The notes: generated from the letters alone by a model not told the origin. A stretch of DNA of 24,812 nt from Bigelowiella natans CCMP2755 (GCA_000320545.1 ADNK01000500.1:1-24812), one strand, 5' to 3'; shown: positions 1 through 11,153, numbered from the stretch's first letter. Program-made: numbers and translations.

Positions 1-955
1 TCGTGCAGTCTCGATCATATAGCAGCTTCTTCACCAGATCAATTAGATGCTGTGGTCGCATAACGACGTGCTGCCATTTAGTGCATTCATTGGCCAATCA
101 CTACTCAAATCTCAGGTATTTAAATTCAGATAATAATGCTCACGTCTCGCAGGCCGTCCTCATCGAAATATATCGCCAACCCCAACTCATGATACCTGTG
201 CAAGAGAACAATCCATAAAAATTAGAGACAAATTGCTATGGGGTGAGGTGAGATGGATGATGCTTCCTCATTCTGCAGCTTACTACTTTCGTAGCATCCA
301 TCGTACTTCTCTCTCGTCGACGATGCCGTGCTCACGACATTCCTCCTGGACAGCTTGCAAGGTGAATATGGCTTGTTCCTTGGAGATCAAATCGTCGCAC
401 ACCTTGGTCCACGCGGATGGAACTTCCTCGTTTACCTGGTGTAAGCATTGCCGCCAATAATATTTCGTGCAAGTGCGAATACGCGGTCCATTAGATATAT
501 CAATGCGCAGTAGTAGTGTTAGTGGTAGCAGTTGTAGTAGTAGGAAGTGACGGAAGCAAACATATCGTTTCCTTTATATATCTGCAGTATCGTTCGTTAT
601 ACCTTTTCGTCGTTCTTGAGCCTCTCCATAACCTCATTACGCAGCTCCATGATCGTGCTGTGTACTTCCCCATTACTCGATCGAAACCTCATTGATGATG
701 ATAATAGCAGCAGCAGCAGCAGTAACGAAAACGACAATGGCACGGTGATAACGTACAGGAATAAGCATAGAGAACACCGGCAAAATGGAACGAGAAAAGA
801 AATCAATTTCCGACTAGAAAGCATGTATCGATTTGTACTTGCTATCAGCAGGAAAGAAGATCAAATCTGCGGGTTGTGCAGCGCCGTTTGGGCGCCATCT
901 TTTGCATCAGGACCACGGAAAGGGATTGAATCCCTCAAAAACCTGAACAGGTGGG

Positions 956-996
<41 letters not shown>

Positions 997-1501
997 TTCG
1001 TATGCTGTTTGCTGGAGGATACCTCTCGCGCAATTCTTGTGACTTTTCGATCGACATCGTTGAGGGTTTTCAGTAGCTCCTTTATTTAAAAAATACGATT
1101 TGAATAAGAACGTAACTCTCTTTTTCTCTCTCTCTCTTTACCTCTCTTTATCTATCTCTCACTCTTTCTTTGTGTGCGCGTGTGTGCTCATTACCTCAGG
1201 TTCCTTGAATTCTTTCAGCTTATCGATCTTCGTTCCCACAAGCACAATTGGCGCTCCTGGAGCAAATGTGCGGATATTCTGAAGCCAGAATCTTAGGTAT
1301 TCTTCAGCGTCCCGTTGCTGCTTCGCTGCTGTTTCCCCTGTTTTCAAAGATATCAACTATACAGAGGCTCCTTGAGCATCCTTACAAGGATAATCGCACT
1401 CGCCCCTCCCCCCTCTCTCTTTCATTCTCTTCCCTCAATCTTTCTCTTGCTACGCAACAATATATATGCTCGTTCGAATACCATGTTTACCTGTTACTAT
1501 T

Positions 1502-1547
<46 letters not shown>

Positions 1548-4500
1548 TTCCCCTGTAACGAATATCAAATGAACAACAAAATGTAATATATCACCGTTAC
1601 CATGGCTCTTCTCCCTCCCGAGGAACTCCTCCAAGGAAAACACCACCATGTAGAGGCAGTTACGGTTCAGAAATATCACGTGCGAAGTGTAGAACACCTC
1701 TTGACCCGCGAAATCCCATACCGACACCTGCGCATGCATTCATTTAGAAGAGGGGGGAGAGAAAGAGGAGAAGGAAGAGAACAAGTAACAATTCTTTATG
1801 TGGGATTGCTCTCTGCGGACGATTACGTACGTCAACATTTCGTGAGTGATGATGCACATAATATGTGCATGCACATGTGCATTCATCTATACTCGAATAG
1901 CTTCCGGATTGTCCAAAGATTCTTGCATACGCCCAGGATCTAATTCCTGATCATGATTTCAAGTCATGGCCAATAAAATGGAGCACGATCTCTCCTTCAC
2001 GGAGTTCAATGTTTCATCAGGCTTCTATCGAGGCTATTATTCACTCCTACCTTGATAAGCTTCTCCTCATTTAGACTCTCTCCTTGAATTCCCTTGGATT
2101 CTTTGATATCCTCGTCAGTGCCGTTGCCACTGTCCTTCACGTCTGCGCTTTGCTTTGGAGATGAAAGTGAAAGTTTTCCTTCTTCTGCTGCTATCTGCTT
2201 GTTTGTTGTCGCTGCGTTATCGTCTGAGCTGCTACTACTTACAATTTCAGTTCCTTTGGCATTTATTTCTGTGGAAGGTTTGCCAGTTTTCTCATCCTTA
2301 TTCTTAAAAGGATATTGGGATAATAAAGGTACCTACGGCACACAGCAGCCGATTTTAAGCATAGGAAATGATTATTACAGTTGTGTTTATTTCCAAACGG
2401 AATCTAAAATCGAAATTGTACATGTCCACCTTTGGATCAATAGCCTCCTCTTTCACTTTCTCTTTCTCCTCCTGCTTCTCCCCCACCTTTGTATTCTTTT
2501 CATCCTCGCATTTCTTCTTCAGATGTGCCAATACCAGGGCTCGCTCATAATTGCCTCCTGCGTAGACGATAATTCATAAATCATCCACAGTCAGATAGGG
2601 AAGATTCAAACATATTTACTGCGTTCCAATTAGGTCGCTCTATACCGAAAGTGACGTTCTTGAACACGGTGTTCTGAAATGAATCATACGGCCTTTCCAC
2701 CTTGCGAAAAAAAAATTGAAGCAGACCGTGAAAAACAGACACTGGTCTCTTAATGAATTTCCCTCTATGCTTTGCATCTGACACAGTGGCCGCAGTGACG
2801 TCTTGGACGGTGACATCAGCCACAACCTTAGTATGATTGTGCACACAGAAGAGCAAGAATGAGCTTGTGAGCTCAATGTGATGGTTGTGCTAGATCTGTT
2901 CGCTATCACTACCGTTGATTCTGTGACGCGAAACTCTTCACCCTTCAAAGCCATGTGTAACGTCGTTTTACCAGTGTGCCCTTTGCCAACAAACATCACA
3001 CGAGACCGTCGCCAGGGCATCGTGCTAGAAAACACCCTTTTCACGGCCTCCATAGGGAGGGGGATGTCGGCAATCTACAACACAAGCAGAAAATTCGTTG
3101 TAAAATCGAAAGTATGCAAAGAGAAGAAAGGTACATGGAGAAAACAAGATGTTGCATTTCAATTCGGTATAGTATGAACAAAATGCTCATCTCTCGCGTT
3201 CATTCCCTATTTTTTCAGGTGGCTGTGCTGCATGGAGATAAACACCACATATACTACAACGAGTGAATGACTGAGAAAGGCCCGTCATAAATTCAGAAAT
3301 GCATAAAGTAATATAGCATGATTCTCTAAGCGACTGGCGAACAACTCCGAACTCAATTTTTAATATTTGAATTAACGAAACTGATGACACCTGTTTTAGA
3401 TACTCCACAACTCTAAGTTTGTGCTGAGCAACTGCTTCATCGAGAGCCGTTTGTCCCCTATTATTTTTGGTCTCGAGGTTGGCGTTGGCGTTCTCCACAA
3501 GGTACCGCACCGCATCAACGTGGCCATTGTAAGCAGCCCAGAGGAGGGGTGTATCTCCATTGTTGTTCTTGGCTTCGACGTTGGCGTTGGCGTTCTCCAC
3601 AAGGTACCGCACCGCATCAATGTGGCCATTGTAAGCAGCCCAGAGGAGGGGTGTATCTCCATTGTTGTTCTTGGCTTCGACGTTGGCGTTGGCGTTCTCC
3701 ACTAGGTACCGCACCGCATCAACGTGGCCATTGTAAGCAGCCCAGAAGAGGGGTGTATATCCATTGTTGGTCTTGGCTTCGACGTTGGCGTTGGCGTTCT
3801 CCACAAGGTACCGCACCGCATCAATGTGGCCATTGTAAGCAGCCCAGAGGAGGGGTGTATCTCCATTGTTGTTCTTGGCTTCGACGTTGGCGTTGGCGTT
3901 CTCCACAAGGTACCGCACCGCATCAATGTGGCCATTCCAAGCAACCTTGAGGAGGGGTGTATATCCATTGTTGTTCTTGGCTTCGACGTTGGCGTTGGCG
4001 TTCTCCACAAGGTACCGCACCGCATCAACGTGGCCATTCAAAGCAGCCAAGAGGAGGGGTGTATATCCATTGTTGTTCTTGGCTTCGACGTTGGCGTTGG
4101 CGTTCTCCACAAGGTACCGCACCGCATCAACGTGGCCATTGTAAGCAACCAAGAGGAGGGGTGTATATCCATTGTTGTTCTTGGCTTCGACGTTGGCGTT
4201 GGCGTTCTCCACAAGGTACCGCACCGCATCAACGTGGCCATTCAAAGCAGCCAAGAGGAGGGGTGTATATCCATTGTTGTTCTTGGCTTCGACGTTGGCG
4301 TTGGCGTTCTCCACAAGGTACCGCACCGCATCAACGTGGCCATTCAAAGCAGCCAAGAGGAGGGGTGTATATCCATTGTTGTTCTTGGCTTCGACGTTGG
4401 CGTTGGCGTTCTCCACAAGGTACCGCACCGCATCAACGTGGCCATTCAAAGCAGCCCTGAGGAGGGGTGTATCTCCAACGTTGTTCTTGGCTTCGACGTT

Positions 4501-4854
4501 GGCGTTGGCGTTCTCCACAAGGTACCGCACCGCATCAACGTGGCCATTGTAAGCAGCCAAGAGGAGGGGTGTATATCCATTGTTGTTCTTGGCTTCGATG
4601 TTGACACTCTTCGCCTCTACGAGACGGCGCATCGTGTCAACATCTCCCGATTTAGCCGCATCGAGGAGGATCTGAAAGAGAACGACAAGAATCTCATTTG
4701 CGATGCCACCTTACACTACCATCACTGGTGCATGGTTGTAAGTGCGCACATGACAGTTTACGTTGTGATTTTTCACATGAAGAATGCGTTGCCGATGGTG
4801 GTAGAAGAGTGGGAAATTGTCATGTTGTTTGACCAGGTTGTGTGTGCTCATCAT
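1..4854 (-). CDS. Ankyrin-Roc-COR GTPase (Roco family), 3' end outside window
   Basis: Roco-family GTPase, presumably a signalling switch or receptor. Exons on the minus strand in transcript order: 4854-4762 (weak), 4671-3391, 3074-2913, 2826-2743, 2700-2646, 2557-2430, 2302-2051, 1946-1893, 1727-1601, 1337-1195, 1079-1023, 942-917 (weak), 687-603, 435-287, 195-144 and 70-1; phases match at every junction. Exon 2 codes for about 12 ankyrin repeats. The Roc domain shows the P-loop GKGHTGKTT (exon 3074-2913), G3 DFAGQE (exon 1727-1601) and G4 GTKIDK (exon 1337-1195). A COR domain follows, with motifs such as VPSAWTKVCDDL, GIVDEREVRWML and YHELGLAIYFDEDGLRD, and runs off the left edge. About 190 residues separate the P-loop and G3, far more than usual. 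The first exon rests only on an ATG, an open frame and a GTAAAC donor. Any kinase or other domain after COR would lie outside the window. Confidence 0.88.
961..992. repeat. (AT)n microsatellite in a Roco intron
   Basis: An uninterrupted AT dinucleotide run lies in the intron between exons 1079-1023 and 942-917 of the Roco gene, next to the weakly supported acceptor. Confidence 0.95.
1509..1543. repeat. (CT)n microsatellite in a Roco intron
   Basis: A CT run (GA on the transcript strand) in the intron between the G3 and G4 exons of the Roc domain. A second, looser pyrimidine tract sits at about 1121-1160 in the next intron. Confidence 0.95.
3466..4587 (-). repeat. Tandem array of eleven 102-bp ankyrin-coding units
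   Basis: Eleven head-to-tail units of exactly 102 bases (34 residues) lie inside a single exon of the Roco gene, followed by one diverged ankyrin repeat (NNRGQTALDEAVAQHKLRVV). Each unit reads roughly NNNGYTPLLLAAYNGH, then VDAVRYLVENANANVEAK. Three units (3rd, 4th and 6th in transcript order) appear identical at DNA level, as do the 8th and 10th. Differences fall at unit residues 1, 3, 5 (Y/D), 9 (L/F), 10 (L/R/K/W), 11 (A/V), 13 (Y/L/W) and 17 (V/I). The last unit also differs at its boundary (NLETK). The periodicity keeps other frames open too, producing long shadow ORFs on both strands. Confidence 0.97.
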
Positions 4855-5652
4855 CGCATCTCACCACCTCATCATCGCAACCATCCTTCCTAACGCAGCC
4901 ATTCTTTCCATCCTGACTGTTCTCCCCATCTCGAGTATGCTTCCCCTCCATGAAAGGAAGGAATTTTGAGTTTTATGGTCTTGTGTGTGGGTGTCAAATG
5001 AGGCATAACGAGGCATTTCCAGGATTTCCCGCTAGAATCGGCAAACGGCCTGTCCATCTTCCCATTCTGAACAAGCGACAACATAAAATTTGATGTCTAG
5101 CTTCTTACGAGGGTGAATCCCCCTTGCCAGATACTAAAATGGGCAAGTCGTGCTTGCAGGATTTCTTTTGAGGCGCAACGAATTTTCTGCTTTTTTGTAT
5201 TTTGTGGGATGTACAATCCGATTGCAGCAAATCAGACCCACAGTGAAACAAGAGCATGAAGAATGGCATAGTAACAGAAAGGTGCGACATGATAAGATAA
5301 TTTAATGTCGCACTTTGGGACTCGCCGACTCTATATTCGATGCCACAATGCCCTGTGCAGCAATCATGTTCATTTTTTCCCGACAGCGTATTTACCCGAG
5401 TGTAGGTTTTTAGATTTTCGTGGATTTGCTTGACACCATAAGAGTAGCCAAGATATGGCCACCTTAGCTGTGGCCGCTGCCACAGCCGCCGCCGCTGCCA
5501 CCACCACTACCAACGAAAAGAAAGTAGGCGCAGTTTGGGTGGAGACCCGCTGTCCATAGATCATTTGAGATCATTTTGCATTCCTAACAATTATCACGTT
5601 TGTAGGATCCACTGTCGCAAGAGAATCTTTTCAACTACTACCCAGCTGGGAC
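4855..5652. promoter_or_regulatory. Divergent intergenic region between Roco and EF-hand genes
   Basis: This roughly 800-base gap separates the outward-facing Roco (minus) and EF-hand (plus) genes, so it should hold both promoters and untranslated first exons. No TATA box or other motif stands out. A short Ala/Thr-rich plus-strand ORF (5455-5559, starting MATLAVAAATAAAAA) could be a first exon of the EF-hand gene, but its in-frame donors do not give the phase needed by the next exon. Confidence 0.4.
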
Positions 5653-7694
5653 ATGTCCTCCCGCCTGTTCTTTGCTAGGCCACCAGGTCCTGCTGGCAAA
5701 CTCTGTTTTGTAAGTAGCGTTCATTCACGTACGAGATGATAACCTCACGCAGTTCCACACATCTGAAGTCTTTGGAATGCTATTTCTCGTGCTTGCGGTA
5801 TGAACAGCGACTTGATATATCCCAACGTAGAAGGTGATATGTTTCCTCGCTGATTGTGTTAGGTTATCCTGATTATCATTCGCTTTGTCGACGATGCTAC
5901 GCCCGGCTTCGTGATAGCGATTATCATGATAATTGTTGCGGGTTTGTACTTGTTCTACTTGTGGGATTACGATAAACTCCGTACCCTGTCTGAGCTTGCG
6001 GCGCGTTACGCCCAAATTGCTGAAAGGCTAGAGGTATTTTTGATAGTTCTTTCTATAATATCAAGAGCCATCATCAGCCTGATATGTATTCTACAGGCGG
6101 ATTCAAAAGAACTCGGGCAGACCAACGAAGAGTGCAAGATGTTCCTAGAGACAATGCAGCAAGAGAACAAAAAGCTTTCAGAGTCTCTTGACAAGTTTAA
6201 ATCTAAGATGGGAATGTTGAAGGCAACGGAGGTTAAGAATCAAGCAGCAACAAACACAATGATATGCACTCCATCAATTTACATTGATTTAAAGTACACT
6301 TTAGTTCCTCTCTTCTTACTCGCTTTTCTTCTTTTCCTTCTATTTTGTGCTCTCTGATACGATGATAACTCAGGACGAGCTTGAGCGGGTGGAGCATGCG
6401 ATTGAAGGAATGGTTAGCACCAGTAAACGCCTCAATGCTCTTGAAGAATCCCTTAACAAGACCAATGCGGCGTATATTTTAAGATTAAAGCAGGACGAGT
6501 TAGACCAAAAGAAGTTCCGCGCACTATATGAGGTGCACTTACAGTTGCTTCATATTTCCTGCTTCTTCTTACCTTTCCCGTGTTGGGAAGGCATTGCAAA
6601 TCAAGTGGTGTGCTTTTGGTTGTAGGTCATGGAAGCCTTCGAGGATGTGGACACGAAAGATCATGATGGGTACTATTAGCAGTAGATGTAGTAGTAGTAG
6701 TGGAAGTAGTAGTTGTTGTAATAAGTATTGACAGAATAACAGACACTTAGAGGCTCATATTGAGACAAAGCACTCGCTCACTCCTTTATCTCCCTTTGGA
6801 GATAACGATTAGCTTCAGCAATTCGTTCTTAATCAAAACGTGCGCAGATCTCTCACAGGCCGCGAAATCGAGAACATGAAAAGGCTATTAAAGCGCCTAC
6901 CTTCTTTCTTTGAGATATATGAGGATACGGTGGGATAATATTGAGAAATGATTGCCATGATGATGTTGACAGATGATCGAGATGATGATATTTAAGTACC
7001 ATTTAGACTGATAGCGGAGTAGGAGTAGGATGATCATATCATAACAACAATCTTAACTGGCTTTTATCCTCTTCTAATGTTTCTCTTCATCAAAAAGGAA
7101 ACCAAAGAGAAGAAGAAGCGACTCGTATTTGAAGTCGATTGGGAAAAGATCGACACGAATAAGGATGGGTAGGCTCTCACGCACTAGTCACAAACTAAGA
7201 GTTTTATTTCTTACTAACAGATATTAGCTTATAACCCTGCCATAACGGGGCTATATTCGTTCAGCACAGTGTGATTCTAGTTTTAATGGAGTAAATCGTC
7301 ATCATCCACATTCTACATCTTCATCAGGGAACTCAGTAAATGGGAGTTCAGACGTGCGATGGACGTGATGCTCTCGGAACACTACACCATATTCAACACC
7401 GTTTACTTAGAAGAGGCAAAAGAAGCCGTTAAAGACTACAATCTTGGCAAGTGGTGATGCATTCACCAAATCAAATCATACAATTAGTTTCTGTTCAATA
7501 TCATTCAATCACGTCACATCCTCCTCTCATGTATCCAACTCTTCTACTCTGTGCAACGATACAGGTGGGAGGAATCTGAATTTCTAGTGCGTCATTCGTC
7601 AGTCGGACATTGGTTCGAAGATCCCAGCCAAGCCATTACAGCGGCAGCAAAAGTTGCGGAGAAGCGTAAAAGTGAAGGGAAAATTCATACTTAA
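5653..7694 (+). CDS. Membrane-anchored coiled-coil protein with two EF-hands
   Basis: I do not recognise the family. Exons: 5653-5709, 5863-6033, 6097-6231, 6374-6532, 6626-6669, 6848-6929, 7098-7168, 7328-7453 and 7565-7694. They join in phase to 324 residues plus stop. The N-terminus has a hydrophobic stretch (VILIIIRF, then FVIAIIMIIVAGLYLFYLW, about residues 20-55), a probable membrane anchor. Residues about 60-175 are charged and helical with coiled-coil character (for example ENKKLSESLDKFKSKMG). Two EF-hand loops follow: DTKDHDGSLTGRE, one residue longer than the classic 12-residue loop, and the canonical DTNKDGELSKWE. The C-terminus is rich in Trp and charged residues. A calcium-responsive role at a membrane is inferred. 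The start is the first in-frame ATG of the first well-supported exon; translation could begin further upstream. Confidence 0.85.
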
Positions 7695-8341
7695 GTAATG
7701 CGTGATGATGCCAACACCACATGCAATTGTACATGATTAGGTGTCCTCACGCTGCGATGTATTATTCCATACCCATGTGCGACTGTAACATATCTAGATA
7801 TGCGCATATGACCACATCTAGACATTGCGAAATTTAAACAAGGATAAGGCGGAAACATGCTGTATGCACGTGTACACGTAGACATACTTGCATTGTGCAT
7901 ATCTAGATATGTCCAGATACAGCTACATGAGGATGGCCATTGAACAAATTTAATTTGATTGATCACATCCGTCTTTGTAGATCTTGCGATGCACATCTAG
8001 ACATGCTAATGACATGCTGTAGCAACATGTAGACAGCGTAGATCATGTCTAGCTAGCTAGACTTTACGCTATGCACATGCTGAAAAATGTTGTTCACACA
8101 CAAATTGCAGTACAGCTAGATAACACAGGGCACATTTATCTAGTCATTCCAGCAGATTGAAAAAAGTCTTCAAAATATCATAAATTCCAGCCATATACGG
8201 GATACTAGCCACATAGCATGTGGATAAGCTCTAGAAGCTGACCAATGTTTGATGACTTCTCTTTCTAGCTTTGTTCGCATACGAGAACATGGTATAACGT
8301 CACACGGGCTGCTACTTGCGAATCAAAAACTATTTCGGTGA
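7695..8341. other. Convergent intergenic region rich in CTAGA palindromes
   Basis: This 647-base stretch separates the 3' ends of the EF-hand gene (plus) and the dioxygenase gene (minus). No convincing ORF was seen. It is AT-rich and repeats short palindromic words: ATATCTAGATAT at 7790-7801, ATCTAGA near 7814-7820, ATATCTAGATAT at about 7899-7910, ATCTAGA near 7995, and TCTAGCTAGCTAGA near 8048-8062. It should contain both 3' untranslated regions and polyadenylation signals. Confidence 0.6.
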
Positions 8342-10748
8342 TTATGTAAACGTGCTTTCTGGACCAAAACGTGCAATCATCATTCCATAGTAAGTCGGAT
8401 GAAAGTTCGCCATCAACTGAGATCTCCAAGGTGTCCCGCTGCCATTGCGGATAACATCCAGTAATCCATCAAAGAGAACCATCCCAGGGAATCTGCAGGC
8501 AGGGTGGAACATATTTACGATCAAAACTTTGGAACTCAATACCATGCTTAACGGTTTGAATTTGACTCCCAAAAATCACATCTAACAAAACTGTACCCGC
8601 AGGATTTCGCTCCCAGCGCTTGCTGCTTCGCTGCCTGACAGTAGCACATACATACAGTATTTAAGCATATACTAAATAAAGCTTTGTGGAGTGATCGTTC
8701 GCACCTTGTTACGGATGTTCCAAGAATCCATAGTTGATGCCCAGGCCCCGCTCGCATCATCAAACGGTTGCGCACATGGACAATACCCGTAAGGACCTTT
8801 AGAACGTTCAGCGTGTACGATATCAGTAATGCTTGTCATCGTTATCGAGGCTACATCCATATTGCGCCGAACAAACATAATCATTACAATGCATGTTTCA
8901 AGATTCCGTTCGATTTATATCTACTTGCCAACCGTCACCTTCTATCTGATGCGTGTGAGCAAGATCGCTGCTGACAACCAAAACGACTCGTTTCGGGGAC
9001 TCATCAAGGATGTGCCCCATGTTGAAACCTGAAATTATTGTGTGTATTGATTCACCAGTTTTCCTCTTCATCACAGTCTGTTAGTCTCTTTGGTAGTTGT
9101 GATGGATGATCGTCCGAATAGTCTCTTTTGAACTACCGAGATCTACAAGCTCCGGCACCATGTCCACAGAATGATTGTATCGACTGTAGGGAATCCCAAG
9201 GATGATAACCTCCAGATTGTATCATATGATTACGCCATCAATAACAAATAAATTCATGTGTGAGGAGGAAGAGGAGGGGGGGGGGATGCACATTAAGCGT
9301 TCGTAAATATGCATACAGCGCAAACAAAGAAGTGACGTAGTTACCTTTGGTTGGAATTCTGCTGGAAGAAAAGAGTAGGGAAGAATCTCCCCCCAGCTAA
9401 CAGGCAATGGCATGCTGTTAGCGAATCCCAATATGCCTTAGTTGGGGAGAATAGGAGGGGGCAGTCGTTTACATGTAGCAACGATGCAGCATTTATAAGA
9501 ATCAATAAGCACTCAAGATTTCAAAACTAGTTGAAACGATACCAAAACAAAAGAAAAATTCAGCATGGAGTATCATCATTTGAGAAGCAATTTACCAGTC
9601 AGGCGTTGCTTATGTTCAAGCTTTTGCACTAAAGATGTCGCAAGCTCCGCATCCGTTGTTAAATTAGCACAGACCTGACGAAAATTCAGTGACTTATTAG
9701 TTGTACAGTTCTATATTATTCCTGTTTGACACTCCGACCATCATCACAACGAACACCATGCAGCTTTCGCCGCTACCGTCGTCATCATCATCTTTCATCA
9801 TCATCATCATCGCTTCTATTCTCCCCACCTTGTAGGAGGGGAAAGATTTGTTGTGCAGATCGCCTCCAAGCTCCGCACATCCGTTCAACATATCATTTTG
9901 ATATATCAAGAAATCCTTTCATAGTCACAACAATGTAAGATGAGTCGATATTCTCGCGCCGTCATCACCATCATTGGCTCCTCTCAAGTTGACCACCATC
10001 ACACACCCATCCACACACTACACCCAAAACCCCACACCCACCTCTGCAAGCTCCATTCCATGAGGAGTACTGAGAAGTATCTAAAAATAATAGCGCAGTT
10101 CACAGTCAGATGGCAGCAGGGACTACGATTAAAATAGATTGCACTATAAATTACTGCTGATGACAACGGCATGTCTTACTATTAACAATAGGAAATTACC
10201 ACATCAGGTTCCAGTTGCTCTATCCAACGCCCGACACGTAGCGCAGCCTAATGAGAATTGACGACGTTAGGACAAATCATGACGCCACCGACAGAGTCAA
10301 GGCTTTCGAACGTGCGATGCGTGTTCATTCCATGACTTACTTTATGAAGCTCTTTCGAACCATTTTTCCCTTGAATATAGCCAGAAGAGAACGAAGTAAG
10401 AATCGGAGTGTCACTCGTAGATTATTCACACACATACACACACACACACACACACACAGCCACGCACGCACACATATTCATACAATACCGTGGACAAGCG
10501 AAGGGTCATACGCGAAATCTCCGTGAGGAATAACTGCGCCTCCCACAATCTGACATAATTACAGCACGAAAGTCATGGATCGTAATAAATGTATGGCATG
10601 CTAACACTTTGAAAAACTATGTGGAAACTCTCCGCACAACATCTCTGCTAAGCAGCGGCCCGACCTTTGCATTTGCGAGGATTTTATGATGAGATTGCAG
10701 TATCAAGGTTGGAAGAAAGAGGCAGGGGAGAAGCCAACGGATTGTCAT
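8342..10748 (-). CDS. LigB-family extradiol (class III) dioxygenase
   Basis: Homologue of the catalytic LigB subunit of class III extradiol dioxygenases, non-haem iron enzymes that open catechol-type rings. Exons in transcript order: 10748-10665, 10549-10484, 10247-10200, 10080-10042, 9915-9829, 9674-9596, 9436-9345, 9209-9137, 9028-8939, 8796-8705, 8634-8597 and 8492-8342. They total 939 bases (312 residues plus stop) with every phase consistent. Family landmarks in order: GGAVIPHGDFAYDPSLV and LLSTPHGMELAEDFLIYQN (likely metal-ligand histidines), LPVSWGEILPYSFLPAEF, ILGIPYSRYNHSVDMVPELV, VVLVVSSDLAHTH (likely catalytic His), PYGYCPCAQPFDDASGAWA, SCGFPGMVLFDGLLD and MANFHPTYYGMMIARFGP. The first exon encodes a hydrophobic leader (MTIRWLLPCLFLPTLILQS), perhaps a secretory or organelle signal; it is the least certain exon. 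The usual third metal ligand, a Glu, was not identified. The substrate is unknown. Confidence 0.9.
10437..10458. repeat. (CA)n microsatellite in a dioxygenase intron
   Basis: A CA run just downstream (in the transcript) of the donor of exon 10549-10484 of the LigB-family gene. Confidence 0.95.
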
Positions 10749-11153
10749 TCTTGCCCCCCCTCTTCGATGCTTGACCGACACTGAGCTCCGACAGTGGTTG
10801 AGTTTATACTTCTCGAGAATTGATTATCCTCTGCGACAAGCTGAAATCATTGTCGCATTGAGAAAAACCCAATACATCAAATCAACAGCAATGTAACGCG
10901 TGGCAACGAGAAAAAAGAAACAAAATGTTGTTTTTAAACAGGGGATCCTTTTTCATTAGACGTCAAGGATAAAAAGCTGACGTATCGGATAAATCCCCGG
11001 TATTCGCAGTCTTTTTGCTCGGGTACCAGCAGCAGCCGGAAAAGAGATAAAAAGGGAGACGCGATGGGCTATCATCAATCTGCAGTGACGGCGAGGAGAA
11101 GGAGGAGGAGGAGGAGGAGAAGGAGGGGGGAACAGTAAAGGGATCAGCGATAA
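10749..11153. promoter_or_regulatory. Shared upstream region of dioxygenase and hydrolase genes
   Basis: About 400 bases separate the start codons of two outward-facing genes, so the region probably holds both promoters. It contains a purine-rich (GGA)n tract at about 11092-11133 on the plus strand, close to the hydrolase start. No TATA box or other recognised element was seen. Confidence 0.45.

Noticed and set aside
547-1089. 180-codon plus-strand ORF near the left end
   Set aside because: It crosses the AT microsatellite and is antisense to Roco exons that join in phase and match the COR region.
2001-2024. A 24-base Roco micro-exon (KPDETLNS)
   Set aside because: It would be preceded by a 26-base intron. 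Joining 2051 directly to 1946 gives a normal-size intron in the correct phase.
2743-2912. Apparent frame change in the Roc domain that seemed to need a 23-base intron or a frameshift
   Set aside because: A normal 86-base GT-AG intron (2912-2827) joins the P-loop exon in phase to the exon beginning VVADVTVQDV, so no frameshift is required.
3466-4587. CRISPR-like array
   Set aside because: Units are contiguous coding repeats with no unique spacers, and the surroundings are eukaryotic.
3724-4893. A 389-codon plus-strand ORF and other long overlapping ORFs across the ankyrin array
   Set aside because: The 102-base unit is a multiple of three, so any frame lacking a stop in one unit stays open throughout. 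Only the minus-strand frame gives ankyrin sequence and splices into the Roc domain.
5455-5559. Ala/Thr-rich ORF as first exon of the EF-hand gene
   Set aside because: None of its in-frame donors gives the phase needed to enter the frame of the next exon without a stop; retained only as a possibility.
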